Under the pieces are notes generated by a model. That model had not been told where the DNA came from. It did no database searches and worked only from the letters and a program-made list of their open reading frames with translations. From assembly GCA_023101885.1 (NCBI GenBank), contig JALPQD010000005.1:941520-1005519 (forward strand): DNA of 64,000 bases. The letters run 5' to 3'. Below, one piece after another: positions 9,418 to 20,646 of this stretch. Both the position numbers and the translations under genes were made by a program. The stretch is from Typhlomys cinereus. Lineage: Eukaryota; Chordata; Mammalia; Rodentia; Platacanthomyidae. Positions within the stretch are counted from its first letter, which is position 1, and every line of letters begins with the position of its first letter.

Positions 9418-9695
9418 GGGGCTGGAGAAGTGGCTCAGGGGTTAACCCTCTGCCTTTCAGGCGGAAGGTCCTGAGTTCGGATCCTAGACCCCACATGTAG
9501 ACGCCGGGCGGAAGCGGGGGCGGCCTGCATTTCTGGTCCTGGTAGGGCGGAGCCTGTGAATCCCCGGGGCAGAGTAAACAAGGAGGAGGTGGAGGCGTCC
9601 ATGGTGGTTCCCAAATTCCCCCCTGGTTCTACACACACACACTCACATATATACATCCATGCATACACATACAATTGAATAAATTAAAAAAATAA
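9418..9695 (+). repeat. SINE-A2, copy 2, with target-site duplication
   Basis: Complete SINE-A2: head GGGGCTGGAGAAGTGGCTCAGG, B box GAGTTCGGATCC, GTGGTTCTACACAC, tail ACAATTGAATAAATTAAA. The 15-bp TAATTTGACAATCTT lies at 9403-9417 and again at 9696-9710, a clean retroposition signature. Confidence 0.93.
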
Positions 9696-9710
9696 TAATT
9701 TGACAATCTT

Positions 9711-9905
9711 ATTCGTCAAGATTCTTCAGAGGAACAAAATCAAAAGAATTTTGGGTTGGCCTAAGTAGTCCAGCGATGGCTCCCCATAGTAGCTCAGGAA
9801 CAGAAAATTTCAGGCGTCGCAGTGTGGTGCTGGAGACCGGTAACTCCTACAGAGCCTCTGGACTTCAGTCACATTGGAGGGTTGAAGAAGCTGGGTTCTG
9901 ACATC
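9711..9905. repeat. Unclassified interspersed repeat
   Basis: Begins with AAGATTCTTCAGAGGAAC and contains a TCCAGCGATGGCTC block, GCTGGAGACCGG, CTTCAGTCACATTGGAGGG and AAGAAGCTGGGTTCTGAC. A start of the same kind (GGGTTCTTCAGAGAATC) occurs at 18688. Probably an old L1 3' end or LTR; I cannot name it. Confidence 0.4.
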
Positions 9906-9950
9906 AGCAAAGAATGGTAGCAGTAGGAAAGAGGACTTGCCAGCCCAGGG

Positions 9951-9951
9951 T

Positions 9952-10025
<74 letters not shown>

Positions 10026-10080
10026 CAGAGACAGAGACAGAGATGGAGACAGAGGAACAGAGACAAAGAAAGAGGCAGAG
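9951..10080 (+). repeat. Compound microsatellite (GT)n(GA)n(GACAGA)n
   Basis: A GT run (about 9951-9975) passes directly into a GA run and then into repeated GACAGA hexamers, decaying into GA-rich sequence. Arg/Glu and Thr/Glu frames here are artefacts. Confidence 0.93.
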
Positions 10081-10309
10081 AAAAGAAGCAGGGAAAGGGG
10101 GAGGGAGCTTTTCTTTCTTGGTATTTCCTTTATCTTGTCTGCTACTGGAGGGTGTCACCTACATTTACTGTGGATCATTGTATTCCAAATATCTTATTCC
10201 AGATAATCTCTCTACAAGGTGCGATGATGGCTGATCTTTTAGTTAATCCCAGGTTCAATTAAGTTAACAAGCAAGATTAACTATCATAACAAGTGCCAGT
10301 ATAACTCAC

Positions 10310-10311
<2 letters not shown>

Positions 10312-10351
<40 letters not shown>
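10312..10351 (+). repeat. (GT)n microsatellite
   Basis: About 20 uninterrupted GT units with an imperfect GTGCGTGCACGCG end. Unlike most GT tracts here, no SINE-A body is attached. Confidence 0.95.
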
Positions 10352-10352
<1 letters not shown>

Positions 10353-10356
<4 letters not shown>

Positions 10357-10879
10357 CACGCGGGCACATGCAAGACAAAGCAGTAGGTTGGATTCTCTAC
10401 CACCATTTGCCTTATTTCTTTGCGGCGGGCTCTCTCCTGCAGTCTCACATGTCAATCTAGGAAGCGCGTCTCTGGGCACACCCGTGGGGAATTATCTATC
10501 TAAGGTAAGCCCCCAGCAAGATTGTAAGGAGGGTCTGGATTTCAAAGCCGAGGTGGGCAGGACCATTCCCCCGCAGATGGGTAGTGGACACAGCTGGTTG
10601 AGGCCAGCTGGCAGGGAAGCAAGGTAACATACAGCCTTTGTCCTCGAATCTGCTGCTGCTGCAGATACGACGTCGTCACCAGTTCCTCTGGCTCCGGAAG
10701 CTGCTCTGTCTTGCCGTGAGACTGAAACCTGGGGTGGTCAGCTGAGAGAAGTCCCCGTTTCCCCTGACTGGTTTGGATCCAGCGTTACAACATCGAGTTA
10801 TGAAACCAAAACATGCCCCAGGGGAGGCAGCGCACCCCATGGGCCCCCCGGCCACTGCTGGGGTCACAGGCATGTGCAG
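10353..10879. other. Stretch without recognised elements
   Basis: No repeat family or promoter signature is recognised. Short open frames overlap on both strands without splice context. Confidence 0.45.
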
Positions 10880-10975
10880 CCACGCCTTGGGGTTATGTGG
10901 GTGCCATAGTCCAACCTTTGGTCGTCATCTGTGCACAGCAAGTGCTCATAACTGCTGAACCACCTCTCTAACCCA
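10880..10975 (-). repeat. tRNA-headed SINE, 5' fragment
   Basis: Read in reverse it starts GGGTTAGAGAGGTGGTTCAG, then CAGTTATGAGCACTTGC, a B2/B4-like tRNA head. The rest is diverged. Confidence 0.5.
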
Positions 10976-11084
10976 TAATTCACATTTTACTGCTGAAGAA
11001 AGTAGCCGTCATGGACAGACTGTTTCTTCCCCCCCCCCAAAAAAATGCCCTCATCTTCAGCGTAGCTATATTTAGACAGGGATC

Positions 11085-11180
11085 GCTACAGAATAATGTG
11101 GGGTAACAAAGGGTGTGAGGAGAGAGCCCTATTCAGCGGTACTAGTGATCTTACAAGAGAAGATGCCGGAGAAGCTCCCA
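11085..11180 (+). repeat. MaLR-like LTR fragment
   Basis: AGCCCTATTCAGCGGTACTAG, TGATCTTACAAGAGAAGATG is the same block as at 8800-8860 and resembles mammalian MLT1/MST LTRs. Confidence 0.4.
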
Positions 11181-11451
11181 CCTCCTGAAGGCTGTGTCAG
11201 GACACAGTGACGGCGTCGCGAGCAGCCAAAGGGGAAAGTCCGCGGCAGATACCAGGCCTCTGGCGCTTTTCTCTCACACTTTGTCTCCAGAAATCTAAGA
11301 TTTTTTTTTAATGTCTGTTTTGGGGCTCTCCTGCGTGTGCCCTTGCCACAGCAGCTGGTGCCATTCAATACATAGCATGGACAGGTAGTTTTGCGCGGCA
11401 CAGATAACAAATGGCTCAGTTAGGGTTGAACGTGGGACTGTCTGGAAAGTA

Positions 11452-11588
11452 AATAATCCCCACGCTCTGCAGGTCGAGGCAGGAGAATTGCCAGGAGTTT
11501 GAAGCCAGTCTGGGTTACGTAGCAGGACCCTACCTCAAAATACAGAGAGAGAGAGACAGAGAGACAGAGAGACAGAAAGAGAGAGCAC
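11452..11588 (+). repeat. B1 3' part with (GA)n tail
   Basis: CCCCACGCTCTGCAGGTCGAGGCAGG, then TTTGAAGCCAGTCTGGGTTACG and CCTACCTCAAAATA, followed by GA/GACA repeats to about 11586. The 5' part of B1 is missing. Confidence 0.75.
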
Positions 11589-11604
11589 TGTTCATTCATC
11601 TAAG

Positions 11605-11690
11605 GCACGGAAACTACCTCGGTATCCAACCTCAGAGAAATGGATCACGAGAACACGGTGAACATACACAATGAAAAAAAATTTTTTTAG
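11605..11690 (+). repeat. Possible L1 ORF2 relic
   Basis: GGAAACTACCTCGGTATCC, GAGAAATGGATCACG and ACATACACAATG are in the order of the well-known L1 stretch near the end of ORF2. Short and diverged. Confidence 0.35.
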
Positions 11691-11828
11691 CCAAAAAAAG
11701 TTAATTAAACCAGTCTCAAAAAGACAAAAACTATAATGTTTTTTCTCATTGTGACTGCTATATCTTCCGTAGGTATATAAAATCACGCATCCCTGTACCA
11801 CACTGTGCCCAGTAGCCGTCCTGGTTTG

Positions 11829-11863
11829 TTGATTGGTCGATTGATTGATTGATTGATTGATTG

Positions 11864-11865
<2 letters not shown>
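11829..11865 (+). repeat. (GATT)n microsatellite
   Basis: About six GATT units directly precede the TG tail of the next SINE-A. Confidence 0.9.
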
Positions 11866-11915
<50 letters not shown>

Positions 11916-12145
11916 GGCACTGGAGTGTGTGTGCCTGTGCAGACCCAAGGGTACAATGGAACCGTCCTGTACCATTCTGCTTCCTTATTGCTTTGCTCAG
12001 GGATTTCTTGGTTTCTACCTTCTAGGCTGAAATCGCAGGACGCGTAGTATGCACTCAGCAACTTTATGTGGAATGTGGGGATCCGTACTCGGGTCCCTGT
12101 GCTTAGGAGGCAAAGGCTTTAACCCCTGATTCACCTTCCTAATCT
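11866..12145 (-). repeat. SINE-A
   Basis: (TG)n tail at 11866-11910, then AAGAGGGCACTGGAGTG, TATTGCTTTGCTCAGGG, TTTATGTGGAATGTGGGG and the head remnant GCTTTAACCCCTGATTCACC. More diverged than most copies. Confidence 0.8.
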
Positions 12146-12449
12146 GCAGTCCCTGTTTTAAATGGTCCACCGTACCCAGCACATGCGGGGGGGCGGGGGG
12201 TTGCCTGGTTCTTTGGCAGGGGACAGAATAGAGCCTGAGGCCCGAAAGCCATCACTGGGTGACATTTCAAAAGGCCACGCGCCACATCTCTTCCATTTGA
12301 GACTAACTCCGATGAAGGCAGGAGTGTCCCGGGGCACTGGGGTGGTTGTTGCCTGAGACCTGAGTGACCGCAGTCAGAGGAGAGCCACGTGCAAACTTCC
12401 TGACTCAGTCCAAGCACTCAGTTCCGTCCCCAGCCCCACAAAAGTGAAC

Positions 12450-12672
12450 AGGAGGCTGGGATGCAGTCACTTGGTACCGTGTTTGCCCAGCATGCACAAG
12501 CCCTGCGTTCCGTCCCTAGCATGGCATAAAGCTGGGCATGGTGGCAGCTGCTGTGATCCCAGCACTGAGAAGGGTCAGAAGCTCAAGGTTGTCCCTGACT
12601 ATGTATCTGAATTAGAGGCCAGCTTGGGATGTGAAACGGCCTCAAAAAAAAAAAAAAAAAAAAAAAAAAAAA
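12450..12672 (+). repeat. B4-type SINE with poly(A)
   Basis: ID-like half (GGAGGCTGGGATGCAGTC, GTCCCTAGCATGGC) then B1-like half (AGCTGGGCATGGTGGCAG, GATCCCAGCACTGAG, GGCCAGCTTGGG). The pure A tail is about 30 nt long (12643-12672), suggesting a comparatively young insertion or tail expansion. Confidence 0.85.
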
Positions 12673-12699
12673 GCAGAAAGAAAAGGAGGTAGAGAAAAG

Positions 12700-14440
12700 A
12701 AAATCGCATCTCAGTGCGACCCCAGGAAGCGGTCGATCCTTGTCGCTGCTCCCAGCAGGTCTGCAGAGGCCATTATGAAATGCTCTCCCCAGACCTCATA
12801 CTTAGTTCCTCCAAACAGCTCTAGCCCTCTAAGACTTGTACTTAGGCTATTTTTAACTTGTCCTTTCTTTTAAAAAAAAAATTACACCAGAGGAGTTTAA
12901 TGAGCCCCATTTGGCTTTTGTCGAAAAGGAGAAAATTTGCAGACATGAACCAGTAACTACCGCGAACACCACGGCAGCTGACACGCCTCTTCAAAGCAGC
13001 CCCCCCTCTGCTGTGCAAGAATTTATTTTTGGATGGCAGCCTCCACGATCACAAACACGCCACACGGTGATGGGAGTTCGTTGTGAAATGAAAGGAAACC
13101 AGAGATGTAGTGAGGAGGTTAGCAAGATGACGAGCTTCAGGAGGCAAAATGGGGCCAGGAGCTGGCTGCCCGGGCTCCTGTCACCTGCATACTCTTCACC
13201 TGGGACGCTGTCTGATAAGAAGCTATCAGAAGTGGGAAGGTGAAGTCAAGTGACAGTTCAGATTTGTCTTCATCGTCATGTCAGATTCACACGAATCACC
13301 TCCATTACCATCATTGCACAGATAAGTAGTGTTCTTGCAGAGGATTAAAAAAAAAGAAAAAGAAAAACATGGTGACAGAGGTCATTGGCCAGTCCACCCA
13401 CCCACCCACAGTCTAGAGTGCACGTGGGTCAAAGTTGAATCCCAGAAAGGATTCCCCGACTCTGCCATGGCATGAGATCCAAGTCACCGATGACACTGTT
13501 GTTTGTCCCCAGGCTGCCGCGACTGTGGGGCGTGGCGCTCGCTCTCTGGACTTCAGTCGAAGGATCGCGGGGGTCTTGCTGGCAAACAGCAGAAGCTCAG
13601 TCCTGTCGCTCACATTCAGCCTGCTGATTGTTCCAAAGTCCGCTGACCGTTCCCTCCATCACGTTTCCCATTCCTGGTTCTTAACTGACGCTCAGCCACG
13701 CCTTCCCCTCATGGAATGGTGATGAATGTTCTCTGACCTGAGGCTGTGGATGGCAGTTGAAGAGTCCAAATGGTGTCTGCTGGCAGAAAGAGGGAGGGAG
13801 AGACAGACTGCATTTCATCAGCGGGAAAGCGTCCTCCTTGGACAGACAGCCCACCCTGCCTGAACTGTCTGGACGTGATGACCTGCCACGTTATTTGGAA
13901 TATCCCATGAGAACCTAGAAGCTCCAAGAACTTGCTAGAATGGGATAACGACGTTCGGGCCAACATCCTGGTCCAAAAGAAGAGGATTCCCAGATGTTGA
14001 GAAGGACACATTTGTTAAGCATCAGGAATCGTTTCGACCTTATTTCTCCAGGGCGACTGCCACTGGACTGGTGGTCCACGAGCGCTACACAGTCAGACCC
14101 TATGGCTGCAGACGCTGCAGGCTCTGGTTGCAGGACATGGAGAAATCAAGCTGGAAAAGGCCCGAAGCTGCACTGCTGGATAACTCCTCCTAGCACTGCA
14201 CTGCGGGTGCGATGCAGGCAGCTGGGAGAGAATTTGTGTCCCGTGTACTGTGTCCACCAATGCAAGAATGACTGCTCCTGCCCCTAGACTAGCACTGCAC
14301 ATGTGGCTAGTCTTCCGATGTGTGTCAGACGGTGGCAGAGAGGAAATGAGACACTTTCTACAGTTCACTGTTCTGACCTGTGGACAGTTGAATGATTAAT
14401 AGCCTGACATACCACACTGCCCACCAAAACCCTGAATTCC
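12700..14440. other. Low-repeat stretch
   Basis: No clear interspersed repeat in about 1.7 kb, apart from an A-rich patch near 13345 and a (CCAC)n patch near 13395. Short open frames up to about 110 codons exist but none has convincing splice or codon support. No function is assigned. Confidence 0.45.
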
Positions 14441-14445
14441 AGCTC

Positions 14446-14630
14446 TGGGTTCTCACAACATGAAGGCCTCTCATGGGGTGGGCTCCGTGTGCACACAGTG
14501 TGGAGGCTTCCCTGGGTTGGGGCTCTGTCTGCTCACAAGGCGGATGGTCTCTTGTGGGCTGGGTCTCCTGTGCCCGCAGCAAGGACGGCTACCCGTGGGG
14601 CGGGGCTCCACATGCCACACTGTGAACTTA
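14446..14630 (+). repeat. Degenerate 40-bp tandem repeat
   Basis: About five diverged units start with GGYTCY at 14447, 14481, 14521, 14562 and 14604. Each carries a G/C-rich end such as GTGGGCTGG or GTGGGGCGG. The internal spacing grows from about 35 to 42 bp. Confidence 0.65.
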
Positions 14631-14799
14631 GTCTCAGAGACGATGGACAAATCTGTTCTTCAGCTGCGTCACGTGTTCTGAACCATGGGAGCTCAGTCAT
14701 AACTATCTACATCCTTAATGTGGTTCCTTTTATTGTCTATGTATATACATATATGTATAATATTTTATATTGTCCAATTTAAAAATTAGGCATAAGGGC

Positions 14800-14905
14800 T
14801 GGAGGTGGACATGCTAGGGATATGTCCAGGGGAAGCGGGAGGGAGACAGAGGCACCTATGATCAAAATGTATTATATGTAGATTGTAAAAGAGTAAAAAT
14901 AAAAG
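14800..14905 (+). repeat. L1 3'-UTR-like fragment
   Basis: GGGAGGGAGACAGAGGC, ATGATCAAAATGTATTATATG then AGTAAAAATAAAAGC follow the pattern of rodent L1 3' ends (a TGATCAAA..CATTATAT block before the A-rich tail). Confidence 0.5.
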
Positions 14906-14937
14906 CAAAACTAATTAAAGAAAGAGATAATGACTGT

Positions 14938-15135
14938 TGTGCTAGTTAGATATAGATGTCAACAGGCAAGTGAGAAGTTCACCCCTCTCTCAGGCTTTCT
15001 GGGGATGTTGTGTGTCCGTTCCTGTGGCAACTCATGGTGTTGGTATGAACAAGCCAATTGTAAGCTGAAAGTTGTTGGGTCGTGCTATTTATCAACGACA
15101 TGAAGAAAGACAGGAACTATTATGGAGATAACAAA
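14938..15135 (+). repeat. LTR-like rodent repeat, deleted copy
   Basis: TAGATGTCAACAGGCAAG, GGTGTTGGTATGAACAAGCC, TTGTAAGCTGAAAG and TATTTATCAACGACATG match the ends of the 945 copy with the centre missing and the AATAAA block lost. Confidence 0.5.
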
Positions 15136-15256
15136 CATTTTCTGATTGGACCTGAAGCCCATTCTACAGGGGATTTATATCTACTTCTGCAACCCAAGGC
15201 AGGAGCCTATGGCCAGGAAGTTTGTAAACTCTAGTGCAGAAGTGTAGATTTTTTTC

Positions 15257-15519
15257 AAAAAAAACTTTTACTTATTTTGTGTGTGTATGTATCAGAGGGC
15301 ACTATGTATCCCTGTGGAGGACCTAGGGTGACTTCAGGAATCATCCTGAATTTCCTCTACCTTTTTCTTGCTTTGCTTTGGTATTTTTCAGGCTCCGCCC
15401 ACAAGGGCTGGAAGTGCAGGCCGCTGCCTGGCTTTTTTTTTGCATGGGATCCAGGATCAGAACTCAGGACCTTTTGTTTTCCAGGCAGAGTCTTAACTGC
15501 TGAGCTATCTCTCCAGCCC
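15257..15519 (-). repeat. SINE-A
   Basis: Short TG tail, TATCAGAGGGCACTATG, TGACTTCAGGAATCATCC, and head TTAACTGCTGAGCTATCTCTCC ending CAGCCC. It sits just upstream of an L1 3' end. Confidence 0.9.
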
Positions 15520-15574
15520 AAGCTATTCCTGTTCTTTTGTTAAATGGATACAATGTGCCCATCAAATTGCCTTT

Positions 15575-16000
15575 TATGGCAGTTTTTTGTAGACTTATAC
15601 CCACAGATGAATGCCTCTGTAGGTTTTGATCAGAGAAGCCTCTTTCTGCCGTGGGCAGTGGGAACTTCAGAGATGCATAACTGATTGGTCTGCAGAGAAT
15701 AAGTGACTGTCAGATGCACACCTCCCCTCCAGGGCTCAGCGGGCATCGAGATAGAGGAGGTGGAGAGAATCCATGAGCTGGAAGAGGGGGGAGTGTTGAG
15801 GGACGCAGCCTGAAGTCACAGCTCTGTGATTGTCAATGTCCCATCGTGGGATGAAAGCAGAAGACTAGCTGGGAAGAAATTGAGGATTTGTGGGGAGGGA
15901 CAAGAGGGAAAGGGGGGGGTGAATATGCTCAGAGCACATTTGTATACATGTATGGAAATGTCATCATGAAAGCTTTACATATGCTAATAAAAACAGAAAG
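15575..16000 (+). repeat. L1 3' end
   Basis: The order of TGCCGTGGGCAGTGGG, AATAAGTGACTGTCAGATGC, GAGATAGAGGAGGTGGAG, CATGTATGGAAATGTCATC and ATATGCTAATAAAAAC matches the rodent L1 3' region down to its polyadenylation signal. Plus orientation, 5'-truncated, with no intact ORF. Confidence 0.75.
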
Positions 16001-17220
16001 CATCTATGCTTGATAGAGAGAACTTTTCTGATTGAAATGTGCAAAGTACTTACTCCTGCTGTATACACTTCCATTAAACCATCAAAGGAGACAAGCTAAG
16101 ATTTTTTTTATTTTTGACTTGTCACTCAAGTTTAGTGCACGTTGTAAAACAGGCACAGGGCTTTGTGTTTAGACTCTTGATGAGCAAAAGTAGGGAAAAA
16201 ATCGACCTAAGCGATTTTTCTGAGGCCTTTATTAGCATATTTGCCAGTAAGGCAAAGCCTTTGGCGGTCCACAGAATGTCAGCAGAGAGTGGGTGGGCCT
16301 CACTCAAGCTCACTGACTTTATGTTTAGAAGGGGCTAAGGACAGAATGGAGGCAGAGACAAGCTCGTGTTCCCCATTTTCTGTCGGGAATAGTCTTGTCT
16401 TAGTCACTGATTGAACCCCTGTTTATCCTTGAAGGAGGAGAAATAGCACCTCCTTCCTGAAGCCTCCTTTGACTTCTCCAGGCAGAACAGACTCTATCCA
16501 TCTCTGTCTCTTCTCACCAGAATGCGATATATGTTTTTTCTAGTTTTAATAAGCATATCGAGCACTTATCCCGGATTCCCTCCATCCCCCTTCCTCTTCT
16601 TCATCAATCCCTCCCATTCCTCCCACCTTCTTGCCTGTCTGCTTCTAAGGACCTCAGGGTTCCCTCTGGCTTGTCTACTCTTGTGGGAGTTCAGGCCTCT
16701 ACAGTATACCAAGTTACCCCTCCTCGGGCCACTCCACTGATAGGACATTTCCCTTTACTCATTCAGCTTTAGACCCCAAGGTTTCCACTGTACTTTCTTA
16801 TCTCTCTCAAGTTCCTCAATAGTCCATGGGAACATGTTGTTATGTCAGTCATTATACCGTCTGGGAAGGACAAGTCTCACTGCAGTGAGTTCCTGGATGC
16901 AGCAGTCCTGCCATGAGTGGAATGTCTTGTCCAACGGTGAACCTTCCCATCTCTAGGTTCTTACAATCTCACCTCCCTCTCTTCTGTGAGTTTCCCTAAG
17001 CCTTAGGACGGGGAGAGATTAGGTTGACCTGATTCTGGGTGAGCCTTGCTAGGTCGCTGGTACTCTGCATTATGTCTGGCCTTTGCTGTCCACTTCACTG
17101 CCCTTCTACTGCCCTAGCCGCACAGAATGGGAGCTCTGAAAGAGGTGGGAATGGGGCTCAGTGAGAAGCATGTGCCCACCTCCCAGCCCCAGGCTGCCCC
17201 CTGGCAAGTATAACATTCTC
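16001..17220. other. Low-repeat stretch
   Basis: The first 330 bp contain overlapping open frames on both strands (16114-16338 and 16122-16313) with ordinary base composition. This may be non-coding conserved DNA, which cannot be judged here. The remainder shows C/T-rich patches near 16580-16640 and nothing recognisable. Confidence 0.4.
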
Positions 17221-18680
17221 ATTATTTACCAAACAGATAAATAGAAGCTTGATGCTTATTCATAAATGGTGGAGCTAAGAGCAAAATTAAAATGATTGAG
17301 GAGTGGGGGTTAGTTCCTAAGTTAGCAACCATTGGGTCCTTGCGCTGCCTGACGCTGGCAGAAACTGAAGGAACAGAAAACAGAGTCTTGGTGCTCGTGG
17401 GAAAAGAACGGAAATACCGAGAAGCAGCACATGGTCTGACGTCAGGGGTCCGGCAACAGCTCGGTCCTTCGGGCCCACACTCCAGAGGGGCTTCGAGCCT
17501 TGTGGTGGGCACTCAAAGTGCTTTCAAACCTCTCTGGTGGCTTGTTTGTTTGTTTGTTTTGCTTGTTGTGCACTTTGCTCTGGATGTTAAAAGGTCTGGC
17601 TGTCTGGGGGTTTTCTGTTTTTTTTGTTTTTTGAAACTCTATCACTGTGCAGTTACAGACACATCTGTAGGTTTTGGTCTCACAGAAAAAGAGAAGGGAA
17701 ACTAACATGCTTTGCCCACAAGTCAAGTGTGTCTGAAGGAAAGGAGGGGACACGAAGTCGAGGAGAGGGACTCTTGTGCAGAACGACTGCAGGATCTGCG
17801 AGGTGCTGAAGACGGACTCCTAGGGTCTGATAACTTAAAGGAAGACACCACGCCCAGCTGTGTCCTCCTGCTGGGCCCCCTCGCCCAGTAACAATGCACA
17901 GGGAAGACCTCTGTGACCTCAGAAAGTTCCAGCCCCCCACCCCACCCCAGCAAGCAAGCAGTGACTACAGTAAAGTGCAGAGGAAGGTCTTCTAGTCGCT
18001 TCCGCCTTCACACTGCCTACGCTACCTACCTGGAAATAGGAAAAGATTCCATGGAAGATCACCCCCTCATAACTTTGCATCCCAGGCCCCAGGTTGTGGT
18101 CTGTGCTTACCAATGGGGTTCTTGCAACCCCTTTCCTTGACTCAGTTGACTTGCTAGAACAGTTCACAGATGGTTACTGCAGCATGGTTACTGGTTTGTC
18201 CTAAGGAAAGTCACATGGAATGAAGATGAGAGATGTATAGGGAAGAGCTGGAGAGGCGGGTCACAACCTCTATGGCTGCTCTAGGCACGTGACCCTCTAG
18301 GAACTTCAGGCCCAGTTACCTGGGACGTCTCATTCATACACATGGTTGGTAGTGATCGACTTGTCCTCTGCGCCCCTACACGGAGCTTGGGGAGGTGAGG
18401 GTGGAAGTCTTTATTCTCGAATTCTCACCTGGGCCTACAGGTGACTTAGGAGCCGCAGCCATCAGGTAACGCATGGGCACAAAAGAAAGAGAAGAACAAC
18501 ACAATACTTGAAAGTTTCAAAGATTTCAGAAATTGCCAAAAATGAGGTCAAAGTCCAAATGTATACATTGTAATATCACACAGTGTGTGTGTGTGGGGGG
18601 GGAATTACAGAATCTCATGCAAGAAAGGCACCTGGTCCCCAGATTTCATGTATGGATGGTCTAGACTCAAAGCCTTAATT
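17221..18680. other. Low-repeat stretch
   Basis: No clear SINE or LTR. Small (TTTG)n at about 17546-17562 and a TG/G-run at 18581-18602. No coding exon can be defended. Confidence 0.4.
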
Positions 18681-18687
18681 CCCTAGT

Positions 18688-19165
18688 GAGTCAGGGTTCT
18701 TCAGAGAATCAGACACCGTAGGATATAGGCAGATGATAGGCAGGTAGGCAGATAGATAGATATAACGATAGATGATAGATAAATAATAGGTGGCAGATGA
18801 CAGAAGATGACACATGAGAGATAAATAATAGAGACGATGGATAGATATGACAGGCAATATATAGATATAGAAAGACAGATGATAGAAGATAGTAGTTGGA
18901 TGAAGATAGATGAATGACTGATTGACTGATTGATAGACATAAATCATAGATAGGTAAACGCAATGATCTAAACCCAGCACTCTAGATAACACATGGACAG
19001 AGAGGCTTATGGGAATTGATTCCTGTGGTGTGGAACGCCTACTGCAAGCTGGAAAAACCTAGGAAATCACTGGATCTGGAGCCGGGGGAGCTGGGTGGTG
19101 GTAACTCTAAGTCTAAGGCTGAAGGTATGGGATTTCAGGGGGAGTATAGGGAGCAGATTGGGGTG
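18688..19165. repeat. Unclassified repeat with GATA-rich microsatellite
   Basis: GTCAGGGTTCTTCAGAGAATC opens it, as at 9711. An imperfect GATA/GATG-rich array fills about 18740-18935. After it GGAATTGATTCCTGTGG and CTGCAAGCTGGAAAAACC resemble the inner part of the same class. Family unnamed. Confidence 0.45.
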
Positions 19166-19169
19166 CGCT

Positions 19170-19835
19170 GATTTAAGTCCTGGAGTCCACGGGCCTGAGA
19201 CCCTGTGGTTCTGATACTAAGGACATGAGCGGCAGGCGTCTCGGTAATGATGCAGAGGTAAATTTACCTTTCTCCTGCCTTGTTCCTGTATTCAGTCCCC
19301 CAAGCCAAGGGTTCCAATTTCTTCCAGAAATACCCTGAAAGCTCTCCCAAAGCAATGTGTGACCAGCGTCATCAGGATACTCAGATAGCTCTTACTCCAG
19401 CCCAGTTAGCTCTGATTTAGTTCTCACACTTCCCCCGCCTGGGGACCCCTGAGGAACGAGTAAGGACGAGGCCTGGGAGGCAACCTGAAGCAGGCGCTGG
19501 AACGGCTGCCAAGAGCCAGGACGGCGCCATCTTTCCCTCCAGCTCCGGGTGGTACCTCTGCGAGACAATGGAGGCCAGATTCCTTCCCCGGGGAATGTGG
19601 GGTCCCCCCTGAGGAAGATAGTCCCTGGCCTGGCCTCCCTTTTCTTCTCTTCCAAACAAGCCCCGCTCAGGCTCCTCTTGACATGTAAAGCTCCCAGCTG
19701 CATGCGTCTTCCCGTCCCACGGTGAAGCGCTATGAGAGCTGCCTCCAGAGCAAGCCACATCCTGACTTTTTAAAAAGCCAGATGGCTGGAGGTGGCGGCG
19801 ACCCTTCCCCTTTCTAAGTGAACACATGAGCCACT
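19170..19835. other. Low-repeat stretch
   Basis: Moderately GC-rich with minus-strand open frames of 122 and 136 codons that overlap each other in different frames. No start context or splice sites single one out, so I call nothing. Confidence 0.4.
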
Positions 19836-19849
19836 TTGCTCCGGGGCCT

Positions 19850-19902
19850 TCTTGTTTATTTATCTGCTTGTTTATTTATCTGCTTGTTCATTTGCTTGTT
19901 TG
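19850..19902 (+). repeat. 16-bp tandem repeat
   Basis: TTGTTTATTTATCTGC is repeated twice cleanly, then decays into TTGTTCATTTGC and TTGTTTGTG. Confidence 0.75.
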
Positions 19903-19936
19903 TGTCTATATCTTTATTAAGCATTTCCTACATTCA

Positions 19937-20143
19937 TGGCTGGGGATATGCTTCACTTGTAAAGTGCTTGTCTAGCATGCCCGAGTCCTGGGCCCTGTCT
20001 CCAGCATCTCGTAAACCAGGCACGCTGACACGTGTCTCTGATCCTTGCACTTGGGCCGGAGTCAGAAGGAGCCAAAGTTCCAGGTCGCCCACAGTTACAT
20101 AGCGAGTTTGAAGTCCGTCTGGACCACACGGAACCCTGCGTCT
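19937..20143 (+). repeat. B4-type SINE
   Basis: CATGGCTGGGGATATGCTTC, AAGTGCTTGTCTAGCATG (ID half), then GATCCTTGCACTTGGGC, TTCCAGGTCGCCCACAG and AACCCTGCGTCTTA (B1 half). Its tail merges with the next repeat. Confidence 0.75.
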
Positions 20144-20645
20144 TAGCTTCCTATTCCATTGCTATGATACATACATGACCCAAACTATTTAGAGGCTCAG
20201 GGGTTTATTGATACTCAGGATTACAGGTTACAGAAAGTTCCAGCAGCATCAGGAGCTAAGAGAAGCGGCCACATCACATCTATAGCAAGAGCGAAGGGAA
20301 GGGCGAGTGCTGAGGTTGCTTCCCAGCATGCCAGTCTGCCTGCTTGGTAGCTTGCCAAATAGTCATCTCTCCATCTTATCCACCTGTATGGGCAATAGTC
20401 ACACCCACTATGGGCCAATTCTTTCCACATCAATTATGCAGTTAAATTGTCGCCTCCAAACTTGTCTTTACTAGATAATTCCTCATAGATGTGCCTAAAG
20501 GCTCAGCTTTGAAGCATTGGATCAATAGCTGGGACTGCCTCACCATGTCTAAGAAAAGAAAAGAACTTTCTACTCCCTTTGCATGGTTATTTTTCTGAAG
20601 GCCTTTGTGTGCCATTTCATAGTTCATTCTGACAAGCCCATTGTT
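20140..20645 (-). repeat. LTR-like rodent repeat, longer copy
   Basis: CCTATTCCATTGCTATGATAC, then GGTTTATTGATACTCAGG (reverse AATAAA), CACATCAATTATGCAG and CATAGATGTGCCTAAAGGC match the ends of copy 1. The interior is fuller, with a CACATCACATC and GGAAGGGCGAG part. It abuts the following SINE-A. Confidence 0.6.
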
Positions 20646-20646
20646 A

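Noticed and set aside
9711..9905. Naming this repeat as a specific L1 or LTR family
   Set aside because: The pattern is familiar but I could not recall a diagnostic end with confidence, so it stays unclassified.
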